Shown here piece by piece: positions 51,060-58,227 of a stretch of DNA of 58,227 nt (the first letter of the stretch is position 1; every line of letters begins with the position of its first letter). Origin of the DNA: Halobacteriales archaeon QS_9_67_17. GTDB taxonomy: Archaea; Halobacteriota; Halobacteria; Halobacteriales; Haloarculaceae. A program made the translations under genes and the position numbers. The notes beneath the pieces are model-generated. The model did no database searches. It was not told the origin of the DNA and saw only the letters and a list, made by a program, of their open reading frames with translations. The DNA is taken from positions 1-58,227 of the forward strand of contig PXSB01000054.1 of NCBI GenBank assembly GCA_003023185.1, in the 5' to 3' direction.

Positions 51060-51416
51060 TTAGAACGTGATGATTTCGTAGTCGTCGTCGACGAGCGACC
51101 GGATGCTCGGGTGGCCGTCGTGGTCGTCGAGCGCGACGATACCCGCGTCGTCCACCGCGTCTTCGACGCCGAACGCGCCGGCGCAGTAGTCACAGGCCAC
51201 CGCGTCGCCTTTTACCGCCTGATACAGTTCGTGATAGTCGCTCTCCGGGTCTTCGAGTTCTGGAATCCACTGTGTCCCGGCGCCGTCGAAGACGAGTTCG
51301 AGTTCGTCGTCCTCGTTCTGGGCGAACTCCTTGGCCGTCTCCAGCCCGTTCACGACGCGACCGAGATTTCCGTGTCCGTCCGTGTCTGCGAGGATTACGA
51401 CTGCTGCTTTCGCCAT
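51060..51416 (-). CDS. DsrE-family protein
   Basis: A 118-residue protein with the DsrE fold (MAKAAVVILADTDGHGNLGR, ELELVFDGAGTQWIPELEDP) and cysteines in ACDYCAGAFGV at the site used for sulfur transfer in this family. It may act as a small sulfur carrier or redox protein in the cytoplasm. Start chosen at 51416; the track ORF runs far upstream without protein character. Confidence 0.85.
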   Translation of the reverse strand: MAKAAVVILADTDGHGNLGRVVNGLETAKEFAQNEDDELELVFDGAGTQWIPELEDPESDYHELYQAVKGDAVACDYCAGAFGVEDAVDDAGIVALDDHDGHPSIRSLVDDDYEIITF

Positions 51417-51571
51417 TGCAGTTCGGCGTAAATCGGTGGTGGTTATAGGCGACGCGCGGCTGTGTGAGCGGGGCGGGACTCCGGTACACAATCGTGAGAG
51501 ATACCGAACCGAGCAGTCGTGACGGCTGAACTGCACGCTCACGGGGTCGGCGCGGGCAGACCGCTCTCGAC

Positions 51572-52171
51572 TCAGAGGCTCGCCGGGTCGATCTGTCGGC
51601 CGACCAAGACGAGGTTCCCGAGCAACAGCACGGCGGCAATCGGCAACAGGAACTGGAAGAGTGTCACGACGATGCCCGACGCCTGAAGGCCGAGGAGAAT
51701 CAGCACGACCGGGCCACAGCAGGCCGTGCCCGACAGCACTGCCGGAACACTCGCGAGGAGGCCGGACGACGAGGAGCCGAGTCCGCAGGCGACGGACTGT
51801 CGCCACGCGAGATACGTGAAGCCGACGTTCAGCCCGACCAAGCCGGCGATACCGAGTCCCAACACCGTGTTGAGCGAGAACAGGTACGTGATCGGGCCAA
51901 CCGACAGGCGCGCGACGGGCGTGAAGGAGAACGGCCCCAGCTCCGGCCGGAAGAACTTCTCGAAGGTGCCCGTGACGACTGTCACGTCGAATCCGCCGGT
52001 ACCCGGCGCGAGATGGCCGAGTGCGTACAGGTAGATCAGGAAGTACGCGAGGGTCGTCCCGCCGACGACGAGCGTCGCGTCGGGACGGCGAAACACCGCC
52101 ATCGCGGCCGCGACGGTCCGGGAGAGCGCAGCTCTGACCCGGGCGAGCGGAACGTCGCTACGCGTAGACAT
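51572..52171 (-). CDS. Multi-helix membrane protein with a CCGP motif
   Basis: A 199-residue membrane protein with about five helices (LVVGGTTLAYFLIYLYALGH, VLGLGIAGLVGLNVGFTYLA). A paired-cysteine segment, LSGTACCGPVVLILLGLQAS, lies inside the membrane region. The start MSTRSDVPLARVRAALSRTV overlaps the end of the DUF3179 gene by 14 bp, so the two are co-transcribed. Adjacent cysteines suggest redox or metal handling; function unknown. Confidence 0.75.
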   Translation of the reverse strand: MSTRSDVPLARVRAALSRTVAAAMAVFRRPDATLVVGGTTLAYFLIYLYALGHLAPGTGGFDVTVVTGTFEKFFRPELGPFSFTPVARLSVGPITYLFSLNTVLGLGIAGLVGLNVGFTYLAWRQSVACGLGSSSSGLLASVPAVLSGTACCGPVVLILLGLQASGIVVTLFQFLLPIAAVLLLGNLVLVGRQIDPASL

Positions 52172-53282
52172 CGGTATCGGGGTAGAAGCCGAGCCACGCG
52201 AACCACATCGCGTCGAACGCGTGAATTCTCGTGAGCGGCAGCGCGTCCGGGTCGTGCGAGGAATCACCGACCGACACCGTCTCACCGTCGACCGTGACCG
52301 TCTGCTCGTCGGGGTTCAGATAGACGTAGCCCGTGTCCAGTCGCGGGTCGGAGACTGCGACGACCGGTGTCCCGCCCAGTTCGCCTGTCACGACTCGCTC
52401 TTCGAGGAGCCGGGACTTGTCGAACGCGACCGCGCCGGCGGTGGTTCGGGCACCCACGAAGACGCGCTTCTTACTGAATCGGTCGGCCTGTTCGAGCGTG
52501 TCGAACAGCGTCCCCTCACTGTCGTAGTAGCCCGCACGTGGATTGTACCCCCCGTACGGGTCTCTGCCGTAGTTCTTGGCGAACCCTGTCTCCGTCGAGA
52601 GCACCTGCGTGTCGGGGTGGAGATCCCGCCACTGCTCCCACGTCGTCCACACGAGCCCGAACTCCCGCAGCGACCGCGTGCCGGGGCCCGGATTCCACGG
52701 TCCCGGTATCGACGTGGCGAGCATCTGTGGCCACCACGCCTCCGTCGCCCGGTCGTACATCACGAGATTGTTGTTGATCAGCCGGCCGGAGACGCCGAAG
52801 GTCGTCGCCCCGCGCTCGAACCCTTGGACGGTCCCGGTGAGCGGACAGTACGTCACCGCGACGGGGAGGTCGCCGAGCCTGTCGTTGACTATCTCGTGTT
52901 GGACGAGGATCTTCTGTGGATACGCCTTGGCGGCGCCGTTCAATGCGACGCCGAACACTGGGTCGCCGGGGTCGAGAAAGTCGACGCCATCGGCCCCGAC
53001 GAACGCCGGATCGTCGATAGACGGAATACCATCCTTCGGTGGACCTCCCGAGACCGCGAGCGACTCGAAGTCGCCCGGATCCCGCGACAGCGACAACACC
53101 TCGTCGGTCGTCGGAACCGGCGCGTCGGCGACGGACGCGGCGGTCGGTGTTGGCGTCTCCGTGGCCGTCGCCGTGTCGGTCGCGGTCGGGGTGTCCTCCG
53201 ATCCGACATCTGCGTCGCTCGCACACCCCGCGAGCGCACCGAGTCCGGCGGTCGCGACGAACTGGCGTCGAGTGAGCCGCAT
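52158..53282 (-). CDS. DUF3179 domain lipoprotein, Tat-exported
   Basis: A 374-residue protein with a Tat signal and lipobox (MRLTRRQFVATAGLGALAGC). A Thr/Ala/Glu-rich linker precedes the DUF3179 domain (VFGVALNGAAKAYPQKILVQ, HEIVNDRLGDLPVAVTYCPL, with LSTETGFAKNYGRDPYGGY later). The family is secreted, with conserved Cys and His of unknown role. It is paired with the CCGP membrane protein downstream. Confidence 0.88.
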   Translation of the reverse strand: MRLTRRQFVATAGLGALAGCASDADVGSEDTPTATDTATATETPTPTAASVADAPVPTTDEVLSLSRDPGDFESLAVSGGPPKDGIPSIDDPAFVGADGVDFLDPGDPVFGVALNGAAKAYPQKILVQHEIVNDRLGDLPVAVTYCPLTGTVQGFERGATTFGVSGRLINNNLVMYDRATEAWWPQMLATSIPGPWNPGPGTRSLREFGLVWTTWEQWRDLHPDTQVLSTETGFAKNYGRDPYGGYNPRAGYYDSEGTLFDTLEQADRFSKKRVFVGARTTAGAVAFDKSRLLEERVVTGELGGTPVVAVSDPRLDTGYVYLNPDEQTVTVDGETVSVGDSSHDPDALPLTRIHAFDAMWFAWLGFYPDTDVYA

Positions 53283-53547
53283 TACCGGATAGGAAGGAGT
53301 ACCGCGGATTAACGCTTGAGCGAACGTGTATACTGCTCACACACGCAGTCGGGTTCACGGGAGGAACGGAGTAGAGAGCCTGAGGGAGTGAGCGAACGTG
53401 GAGCGTTCGCGAACTACGCAGGGGGGGGAAACAAGGTGACGGGCCCTGCGAGATTTGAACCGGAGTCATGTCCCTCGCGCTGCTCGCTCGTGACAGGATT
53501 CAACTCCCGCTGCTCGCACTGCTCGTCGCGTTTGCTCCTCGCAGAAG
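53283..53547. other. Gap with tRNA 3'-end-like remnants
   Basis: No protein gene. 53441-53463 (GGGCCCTGCGAGATTTGAACC) resembles the T-arm and acceptor end of the neighbouring tRNA-Arg, and a weaker second copy (GGATTCAACTCCCG near 53496) follows. This pattern is common where elements integrate at tRNA 3' ends. The track ORFs here are translations of tRNA-like sequence. Confidence 0.45.
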
Positions 53548-53622
53548 CGAGCCCTGAGGGATTTGAACCCCCGGCAACGTGGTCCGAAGCCACGCACTCT
53601 GTCCAGGCTGAGCTAAGGGCCC
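53548..53622 (-). tRNA. tRNA-Arg (anticodon TCG)
   Basis: On the minus strand it starts GGGCCCTTAGCTCAGCCTGG and ends with the T-arm GGGGGTTCAAATCCCTC and acceptor AGGGCTC. The anticodon loop is CTTCGGA, giving TCG. Acceptor, D, anticodon and T stems all pair. CCA is not encoded. There is no intron. Confidence 0.93.
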
Positions 53623-53676
53623 GCAACCGCTCGTAGCGCGGTGCCCGTCAAAAGCCCTTCCATCGTCGGTCCCACA

Positions 53677-53860
53677 GTGTTCAGATACGCGTCGCGTCGC
53701 TCGACCAAGCAACTGTGATGGGTGGGACTGAAAGGGGCCGGGCGCTACGGGAAGCACGGCGACGTAAGCACTGCAGCCCGACCGACGGGAGGGCGAAGCG
53801 CGCAGCGAGCCGCGCGACCGTAGCGTCCGGGGGCTTTCTATACCCCGTCGATGACTCATC
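53677..53860 (+). repeat. Dispersed non-coding element, copy D
   Basis: GTGTTCAGATACGCGTCGCG, core GGTGGGACTGAAAGGGGCC, ACGGGAAGCACGGCGACG, and end GGGGGCTTTCTATACCCC with a GACTCATC tail. It lies between the tRNA-Arg 5' end and the ubiA-type gene, and is the most regular copy. Confidence 0.8.
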
Positions 53861-53939
53861 CAATTAAATCTCCCTTATGTGAATACCGTCTTTATCGCCG
53901 ACCGACGCGTTCAAGCCAGCGCCGCCGCACGCGGGGTGC

Positions 53940-54791
53940 ATGGAGCGTCCACGCGGGCTGCTCGAAATCACCCGGCCCGGTAACGCGGTCGTCGCCGGCG
54001 TCTTGACCGGGATCGGTGCGTTCGTGGCCGGTGCCGGCGACGCCGCCGGTCTGTTCGTGGACGCGTCGCCGACGGTGGGTGCGGCCACGGCCGTGCTCGC
54101 GACCGTCTTCGCCGTCGGGGCCGGCAACGCCATCAACGACTACTTCGACCGCGAGATCGACCGCGTCAATCGCCCGGAGCGTCCCATCCCGCGAGGGGCG
54201 GTCTCGCCGCGTGGCGCGCTCACGTTCGCGGTCGTGCTGTTCCTCGTCGCGACCGGACTGGCGCTCGTTCTGCCGGCGCTCGCGGTCGGCATCGCGGCGT
54301 TCAACCTCGCGGCACTGGTCGCGTACACGGAGCTGTTCAAGGGGCTTCCCGGCGTCGGAAACGTTGTCGTCGCGTATCTCGGCGGGTCGACGTTCCTCTT
54401 CGGCGGCGCGGCGGTCGGCGGCGCGCTCGGCCCGGTCGTCGTGCTCGCGGCGCTGGCGGCGCTCGCGACGTTCGCCCGAGAGGTGGTCAAGGACGTAGAG
54501 GACACCGTCGGCGACCGCGAGGAGGGGCTCTCGACGCTTCCCATCGCGGTCGGCGAACAGGCCGCGCTCCGGATGGCGGCGGGCGCACTCGTCGCCGGCG
54601 TGCTCGCCAGCCCGGCTCCGTATCTGCTCGCCGGCTTCGGCCCGGCGTATCTGGTCGCCGTCGCGGTCGCCGACGCGGTGATGCTGGCGGCCGGCTACCG
54701 GAGTTTCGCCGACGCGAGCCGCGGACAGGCGTGGCTGAAGTACGGCCAGCTCCTCGCGGCGGGTGCGTTCGTTCTGGGCCGAATCGCGTGA
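53940..54791 (+). CDS. Digeranylgeranylglyceryl phosphate synthase (UbiA family)
   Basis: A 283-residue membrane prenyltransferase with about eight helices. The two Asp-rich motifs are GNAINDYFDREIDRVNRPER and the second near REVVKDVEDTVGDREEG. It attaches the second geranylgeranyl chain to the glycerol phosphate core of archaeal ether lipids at the membrane. The alternative is another UbiA enzyme such as a menaquinone prenyltransferase; the short N-terminus MERPRGLLEITRPGNAVVAG fits the archaeal lipid enzyme. Confidence 0.9.
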   Translation: MERPRGLLEITRPGNAVVAGVLTGIGAFVAGAGDAAGLFVDASPTVGAATAVLATVFAVGAGNAINDYFDREIDRVNRPERPIPRGAVSPRGALTFAVVLFLVATGLALVLPALAVGIAAFNLAALVAYTELFKGLPGVGNVVVAYLGGSTFLFGGAAVGGALGPVVVLAALAALATFAREVVKDVEDTVGDREEGLSTLPIAVGEQAALRMAAGALVAGVLASPAPYLLAGFGPAYLVAVAVADAVMLAAGYRSFADASRGQAWLKYGQLLAAGAFVLGRIA

Positions 54792-54924
54792 GCCGACCCC
54801 AGTGGCGAGGGAAATATTCCGGAATCTGTCCGTACAAACAAAAACGCTAAATGCGAGTCGGGTAGGAAATAGAACACAATGGATGGGCGCGTCCGCCGGC
54901 GAACGTCGCGGTCGGAGGACCGCG

Positions 54925-55530
54925 ATGTATGATCTCGGCGGCCCGCTTAGCGGGACCGAGGTCGACCCCGGGACGAATCTGCTGTTGACCGGGCCTCCCC
55001 TGAGTGGCAAGATTTCTCTGGGGCACGATCTGCTCGAAGCGGGTCTCAATGCCGGTGGAGGCGGCATCGTCGTCTCCAACGAACACAGTGCCGACCGTAT
55101 CCGCGCCGAACACGAGGGCCTCTTCGAGTACGACGCGCCGCTCGGCGTCGTCGACTGCGTCACGAAACATCAGGGACAGGGGACGATTGCCGACACCGAC
55201 CTCGTCCAGTACGCCTCCTCGCCGGAGGACATGACCGGCGTCGGGATCGACTTCTCCGAACTGCTCGAGGACTTTTACGTGAACCGCGACCTCGCGCGGA
55301 ACCGCGCGCTGTTCGTCTCCGTCTCGACGCTGCTGATGTACTCCGACCTCCAGACCGTCTTCCGGTTCCTCCACGTGTTCACGAGCCGGGTCGAGAACGC
55401 CGATGCGCTCGGGCTGTACGTCGTGCAGTCGGGCGCTCACGACGAGCAGGCGATGAACACGCTGTCACAGCTGTTCGACGGCGTCATCGAGACGGACGCC
55501 GACGGCGACATCTCGACGAATCTGCCCTGA
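54925..55530 (+). CDS. RAD55/KaiC-like RecA-fold ATPase
   Basis: A 201-residue protein. The start MYDLGGPLSGTEVDPGTNLL (54925) was chosen; an in-frame ATG about 14 codons earlier is also possible. Walker A reads LTGPPLSGKIS and Walker B-like LFVSVSTLLMYSDL. It is a single-domain member of the haloarchaeal RAD55-type ATPases with no known substrate, often linked to regulation or recombination. It follows ubiA on the same strand after 133 bp. Confidence 0.82.
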   Translation: MYDLGGPLSGTEVDPGTNLLLTGPPLSGKISLGHDLLEAGLNAGGGGIVVSNEHSADRIRAEHEGLFEYDAPLGVVDCVTKHQGQGTIADTDLVQYASSPEDMTGVGIDFSELLEDFYVNRDLARNRALFVSVSTLLMYSDLQTVFRFLHVFTSRVENADALGLYVVQSGAHDEQAMNTLSQLFDGVIETDADGDISTNLP

Positions 55531-55580
55531 CCGTCGGAGCCGACCCCACGCTTTTCGGCCTGCCGCGTCTTCACCCATCC

Positions 55581-55991
55581 GTGCCAATCGACAGCGACGA
55601 GGAACTGCGCGAGATACTCGACGGCGACACCATCGCGGTCATCGGCTGTTCGACATCGCCCGGCAAGGCCGCCCACGGGGTGCCGCGGTATCTACAGGAG
55701 CACGGCTACGACATCGTTCCGGTGAATCCGACGGCCGACGAGGTGCTCGGCGAACGGGCGTACGACTCACTCTCCGAGATCGAGGAGTCGGTAGATATCG
55801 TGGACGTGTTCCGCCCGAGCGACGAGGTGCCGGGGATCGTCGACGAGGTGCTGGCGCGCGACGACGGCGACACCGTGTGGCTCCAACTGAACATCCGTGA
55901 CGACGAGGCCGGCGAGCGGGTCGAAGCCTCCGGTCGCCGGTTCGTGCAGGATAGCTGTATCAAAGTCGAACACGAACGGTTGGTCGGGTAG
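55581..55991 (+). CDS. CoA-binding protein (YccU type)
   Basis: A 136-residue Rossmann-fold protein with a GTG start (MPIDSDEELREILDGDTIAV). Motifs: IAVIGCSTSPGKAAHGVPRY, IVPVNPTADEVLGERAYDSL, VDVFRPSDEVPGIVDEVL. It binds CoA or acyl-CoA; role unknown. Its stop touches the end of the MeaB gene on the other strand. Confidence 0.9.
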   Translation: MPIDSDEELREILDGDTIAVIGCSTSPGKAAHGVPRYLQEHGYDIVPVNPTADEVLGERAYDSLSEIEESVDIVDVFRPSDEVPGIVDEVLARDDGDTVWLQLNIRDDEAGERVEASGRRFVQDSCIKVEHERLVG

Positions 55992-57047
55992 CTACTGCTG
56001 CTCTTCGATCCGGTTGCGGATGGGCGCGACTACCTCCTCCGCGACGGCGTACGGGTCAGTCTCCTTCGCGACGACGGCATCGACGTAGGCGTCGAGTCCG
56101 CCGCGTGTGTCGATCTCCGTCTGCACGAGGTCGGCGGCTTCCTCGCGTAGCAGTCGTCGTATCTCCTCGGCGTACCGTTCGCGCCGGCGCGATTCCAGCT
56201 CGCCCGACGACGCCAGCCACTCGCGGTGGTCGTGCAGCGTGCCGAGGAACTCCTCGACCCCGTCACCGCGCTTTGCGACCGTCTCGACGATGGGAGGCGT
56301 CCACCCGTCGTCCTCGTCGTCGGCGCCGCCCGTCGGATCGTCGTCTCGTCCGGCGTCGGCCCCGTGGTGGCCGGCCGTTCCGGCGAGCGGCGAGGCGTCC
56401 CGCATGTGGACCATCTCCTTCAGTTCCTTCACCGTGCGGTCCGCTCCGTCGAGGTCGGCCTTGTTGACGACGAACACGTCGGCGATCTCGAGGATGCCGG
56501 CTTTCAGCATCTGCACGTCGTCGCCGGAGGAGGGCGGGACGAGCACGGCCACGGTGTCGGCCGTACCGACGATGTCCACCTCGTTTTGGCCCGCGCCGAC
56601 CGTCTCGATGATGATTCGGTCCTTGCCGAAGGCGTCGAGCGCCTTCACGGCGTCCGTCGTCGCCGTCGAGAGCCCGCCGAGCGTGCCCCGAGCGGACATC
56701 GACCGGAAGAACACGTCCATGTCACCGACGTTCGAGGCCATCCGGATGCGGTCGCCCAGCACCGCCCCGCCGGAGAACGGCGAGGAGGGGTCGATGGCGA
56801 TGACGCCGACCGTCTCGCCGCGCTCGCGGTACGTCTCCGCCATCTTGTCCACGAGCGTCGACTTGCCGGCCCCGGGTGAGCCGGTGACGCCGACGACAGT
56901 CGCGCCGCCAGTGTGCTCGTGGAGTTCGCTCACCAACTCGCGGTAGCCGGGCGCGCGGTTCTCGATCTTGGAGATGACGCGGGCGAGCGCCCGGTGTTTG
57001 CCGGCGAGCAGGTCGTCGATGAGGGCTGCCGTCTCCGCCTGACTCAT
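55992..57047 (-). CDS. meaB: Methylmalonyl-CoA mutase chaperone GTPase MeaB
   Basis: A 351-residue G3E GTPase. Walker A is GVTGSPGAGKSTLVDKM; the switch regions include VIAIDPSSPFSGGAVLGDRI and IIETVGAGQNEVDIV. The specificity motif is NKAD. It gates cobalamin loading and protects the B12 mutase. It overlaps the small-subunit gene by 4 bp. The inserted acidic loop (GRDDDPTGGADDEDDG) is typical haloarchaeal. Confidence 0.94.
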   Translation of the reverse strand: MSQAETAALIDDLLAGKHRALARVISKIENRAPGYRELVSELHEHTGGATVVGVTGSPGAGKSTLVDKMAETYRERGETVGVIAIDPSSPFSGGAVLGDRIRMASNVGDMDVFFRSMSARGTLGGLSTATTDAVKALDAFGKDRIIIETVGAGQNEVDIVGTADTVAVLVPPSSGDDVQMLKAGILEIADVFVVNKADLDGADRTVKELKEMVHMRDASPLAGTAGHHGADAGRDDDPTGGADDEDDGWTPPIVETVAKRGDGVEEFLGTLHDHREWLASSGELESRRRERYAEEIRRLLREEAADLVQTEIDTRGGLDAYVDAVVAKETDPYAVAEEVVAPIRNRIEEQQ

Positions 57048-57463
57048 CGCTCCGGCGCGTTCTCGCGGACGAACTTGATAGCCTCTTCCATCGACGCGCC
57101 GGGCCCGAAGATGCCGCCGACGCCCATCTCCTCCAGTCCATCGCGGTCCTCCTCGGGGATGATACCGCCGAGGAGGATGAGCGTATCCTCGAACGCATCG
57201 TACTGCTCCAGCCCGTCGACTATCTTTGGGATGAGCGTGTTGTGCGCTCCCGAGAGGATAGAGATGCCGAGCACGTCAACGTCCTCTTGCACCGCCGCCT
57301 GCACGATCTCGTCGGGGGACTTGTGTAGTCCGGAGTAGATCACCTCGAAGCCGGCGTCACGGAAGGCGCGGGCGATGACGTGAGCGCCGCGGTCGTGGCC
57401 GTCCAGCCCGACCTTCGCCACCAGACACCGAACTGTTCGTTCCTCGGGGTCCTGCGTGCTCAT
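57044..57463 (-). CDS. Methylmalonyl-CoA mutase small subunit (B12-binding)
   Basis: A 139-residue B12-binding protein. The cobalamin motif is DGHDRGAHVIA, with SILSGAHNTL and GGIIPEED, as in mutase C-terminal domains. The start MSTQDPEERTVRCLVAKVGL (57463) was chosen. It pairs with a separate large subunit not in this window. It interconverts methylmalonyl-CoA and succinyl-CoA, as part of propionate or bioplastic metabolism. Confidence 0.94.
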   Translation of the reverse strand: MSTQDPEERTVRCLVAKVGLDGHDRGAHVIARAFRDAGFEVIYSGLHKSPDEIVQAAVQEDVDVLGISILSGAHNTLIPKIVDGLEQYDAFEDTLILLGGIIPEEDRDGLEEMGVGGIFGPGASMEEAIKFVRENAPER

Positions 57464-57634
57464 ACCTCCACGTGCGGACCACCGTGGCTTCACAGTTACG
57501 GAGAGTTCGGCGTTCAGTCTACTTGGATCGATGCAAGCGCAGTTTCACTCGACGCCACAGCGGGACGATTCCGTGGCGACCCACGGATGTCCGAAAACGG
57601 AACGGCTACCAAGCCGGCTTTCCAACCGATGGGC

Positions 57635-58227
57635 ATGGCAACTGCGGACGCGTCGGGGGTCGCGAAGCGGCATCCGCGAGCCGTCGCCGCGGTGCTCACC
57701 GTCGTCGGCTACGCGCTCGTGCTCGGCACGCTGTATCTGGGGCTGCCGTTGTATCCGACCATCTCGGAGGCGACCGTCAACGTGCTGGCCGACGCTATCG
57801 CCGTCGTCAACAGCCTCACCGTCGTCTGTCTGATCGCCGGCTGGTACTACATCCGGCAGGGTGACGTACGGAAGCACCGCGCGCTGATGATGAGCGCGTT
57901 CCTGCTCATCCTCGCGTTCCTCGTCATGTACCTGCTCAAGACGGGCGGCGGCGGTCGCAAGGAGTTCGCCGGTCCCGACACGGCGGCGCTGCTCTACTTC
58001 GCCATGCTCGCGGTTCACATCCTCCTCTCGATGGTCTCCGTCCCGCTCGTCCTGTACAACGTCACGGTCGGTCTCACCCACGCGAGGGAGGAGGTGGCGG
58101 AGACGGCACACCGGCGCGTCGGCCGCGTCACGGTCGTCGTGTGGTCGGTGTCGCTCACGCTTGGCGTGCTCGCGTACCTCCTGCTCAACCACGTGTACGG
58201 CTACGAGTTCGTCCGCGTGTCCGGCTT
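57635..58227 (+). CDS. DUF420 family membrane protein, 3' truncated by the window
   Basis: At least 197 residues with five to six helices (AVLTVVGYALVLGTLYLGLP, VVNSLTVVCLIAGWYYIRQG, ALMMSAFLLILAFLVMYLLK). DUF420 proteins are often found with cytochrome oxidase genes and contain a conserved His within KHRALMM. Start at 57635 (MATADASGVAKRHPRA) or two codons earlier at 57629. The C-terminus lies outside the window. Confidence 0.88.
   Translation, partial: MATADASGVAKRHPRAVAAVLTVVGYALVLGTLYLGLPLYPTISEATVNVLADAIAVVNSLTVVCLIAGWYYIRQGDVRKHRALMMSAFLLILAFLVMYLLKTGGGGRKEFAGPDTAALLYFAMLAVHILLSMVSVPLVLYNVTVGLTHAREEVAETAHRRVGRVTVVVWSVSLTLGVLAYLLLNHVYGYEFVRVSG

Noticed and set aside
53316-53636. 106-residue ORF across the tRNA-Arg region
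   Set aside because: It is the translation of tRNA and tRNA-like sequence (GFEPPATWSEATHSVQAELR type), a well-known annotation artefact.

Overview
The window is chromosomal DNA from a haloarchaeon (class Halobacteria). The evidence is high GC, strongly acidic proteins rich in Asp and Glu, leaderless genes behind short AT-rich TATA-like boxes, Tat-type lipoproteins, and archaeal marker genes: small primase PriS, a GINS protein, deoxyhypusine synthase, phosphomevalonate decarboxylase, a UbiA-type archaeal ether-lipid prenyltransferase, and HTH-10 (Bat) and HalX regulators.

Layout. 0-3.6 kb: a partial DCC-family gene, a broken Doc toxin, a membrane-anchored HTH protein, a DtxR-type metal regulator and hisD. 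3.6-6.7 kb: an AT-richer stretch with a secreted PKD protein and decayed genes. 6.6-11.4 kb: information-processing and housekeeping genes (GINS, priS, deoxyhypusine synthase), a frameshifted pyruvate-dehydrogenase-type E1 alpha and a CBS protein. 11.6-22 kb: three paralogous secreted proteins sharing one N-terminal domain but carrying different Asp-rich repetitive tails, interleaved with response regulators, a coiled-coil HTH protein and cspA. 22-27 kb: small conserved genes, an ArsR-like regulator and an SPFH/NfeD pair. 27-33 kb: a divergent acetyl-CoA synthetase paralogue, a frameshifted Bat-like regulator and a canonical acs. 33-39 kb: a complete branched-chain-amino-acid-type ABC transporter operon with a thioredoxin-like gene. 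39-43 kb: a cytochrome oxidase locus whose subunit I gene carries an internal deletion. 43-58 kb: mevalonate-pathway mvaD, a broken cupin, a broken NADH dehydrogenase, thiE, an MscS channel, a PAS protein, a repeat-helix protein, DUF3179 and DsrE proteins, tRNA-Arg, ubiA, a RAD55-like ATPase, and the MeaB/methylmalonyl-CoA mutase small subunit pair.

Three themes stand out. First, the three-member family of secreted proteins with matching heads and unlike acidic tails (thrombospondin-3-like 28-residue repeats, pure Ser-Asp repeats, mixed Asp/Glu/Ser repeats) is the best candidate for an under-described system. The large member has a clear higher-order repeat of seven units. Second, a dispersed non-coding element of about 180 bp occurs four times, always in gaps between genes, with conserved ends and core. 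Third, an unusual number of genes are broken by short indels (E1 alpha, Bat-like regulator twice, cytochrome oxidase I, cupin, NADH dehydrogenase). Three of these show short direct repeats at the junction, which points either to slippage or recombination in the organism or to a library or assembly artefact.

All calls come from reading the sequence and the supplied translations. No database search was run, and DUF names are from memory.
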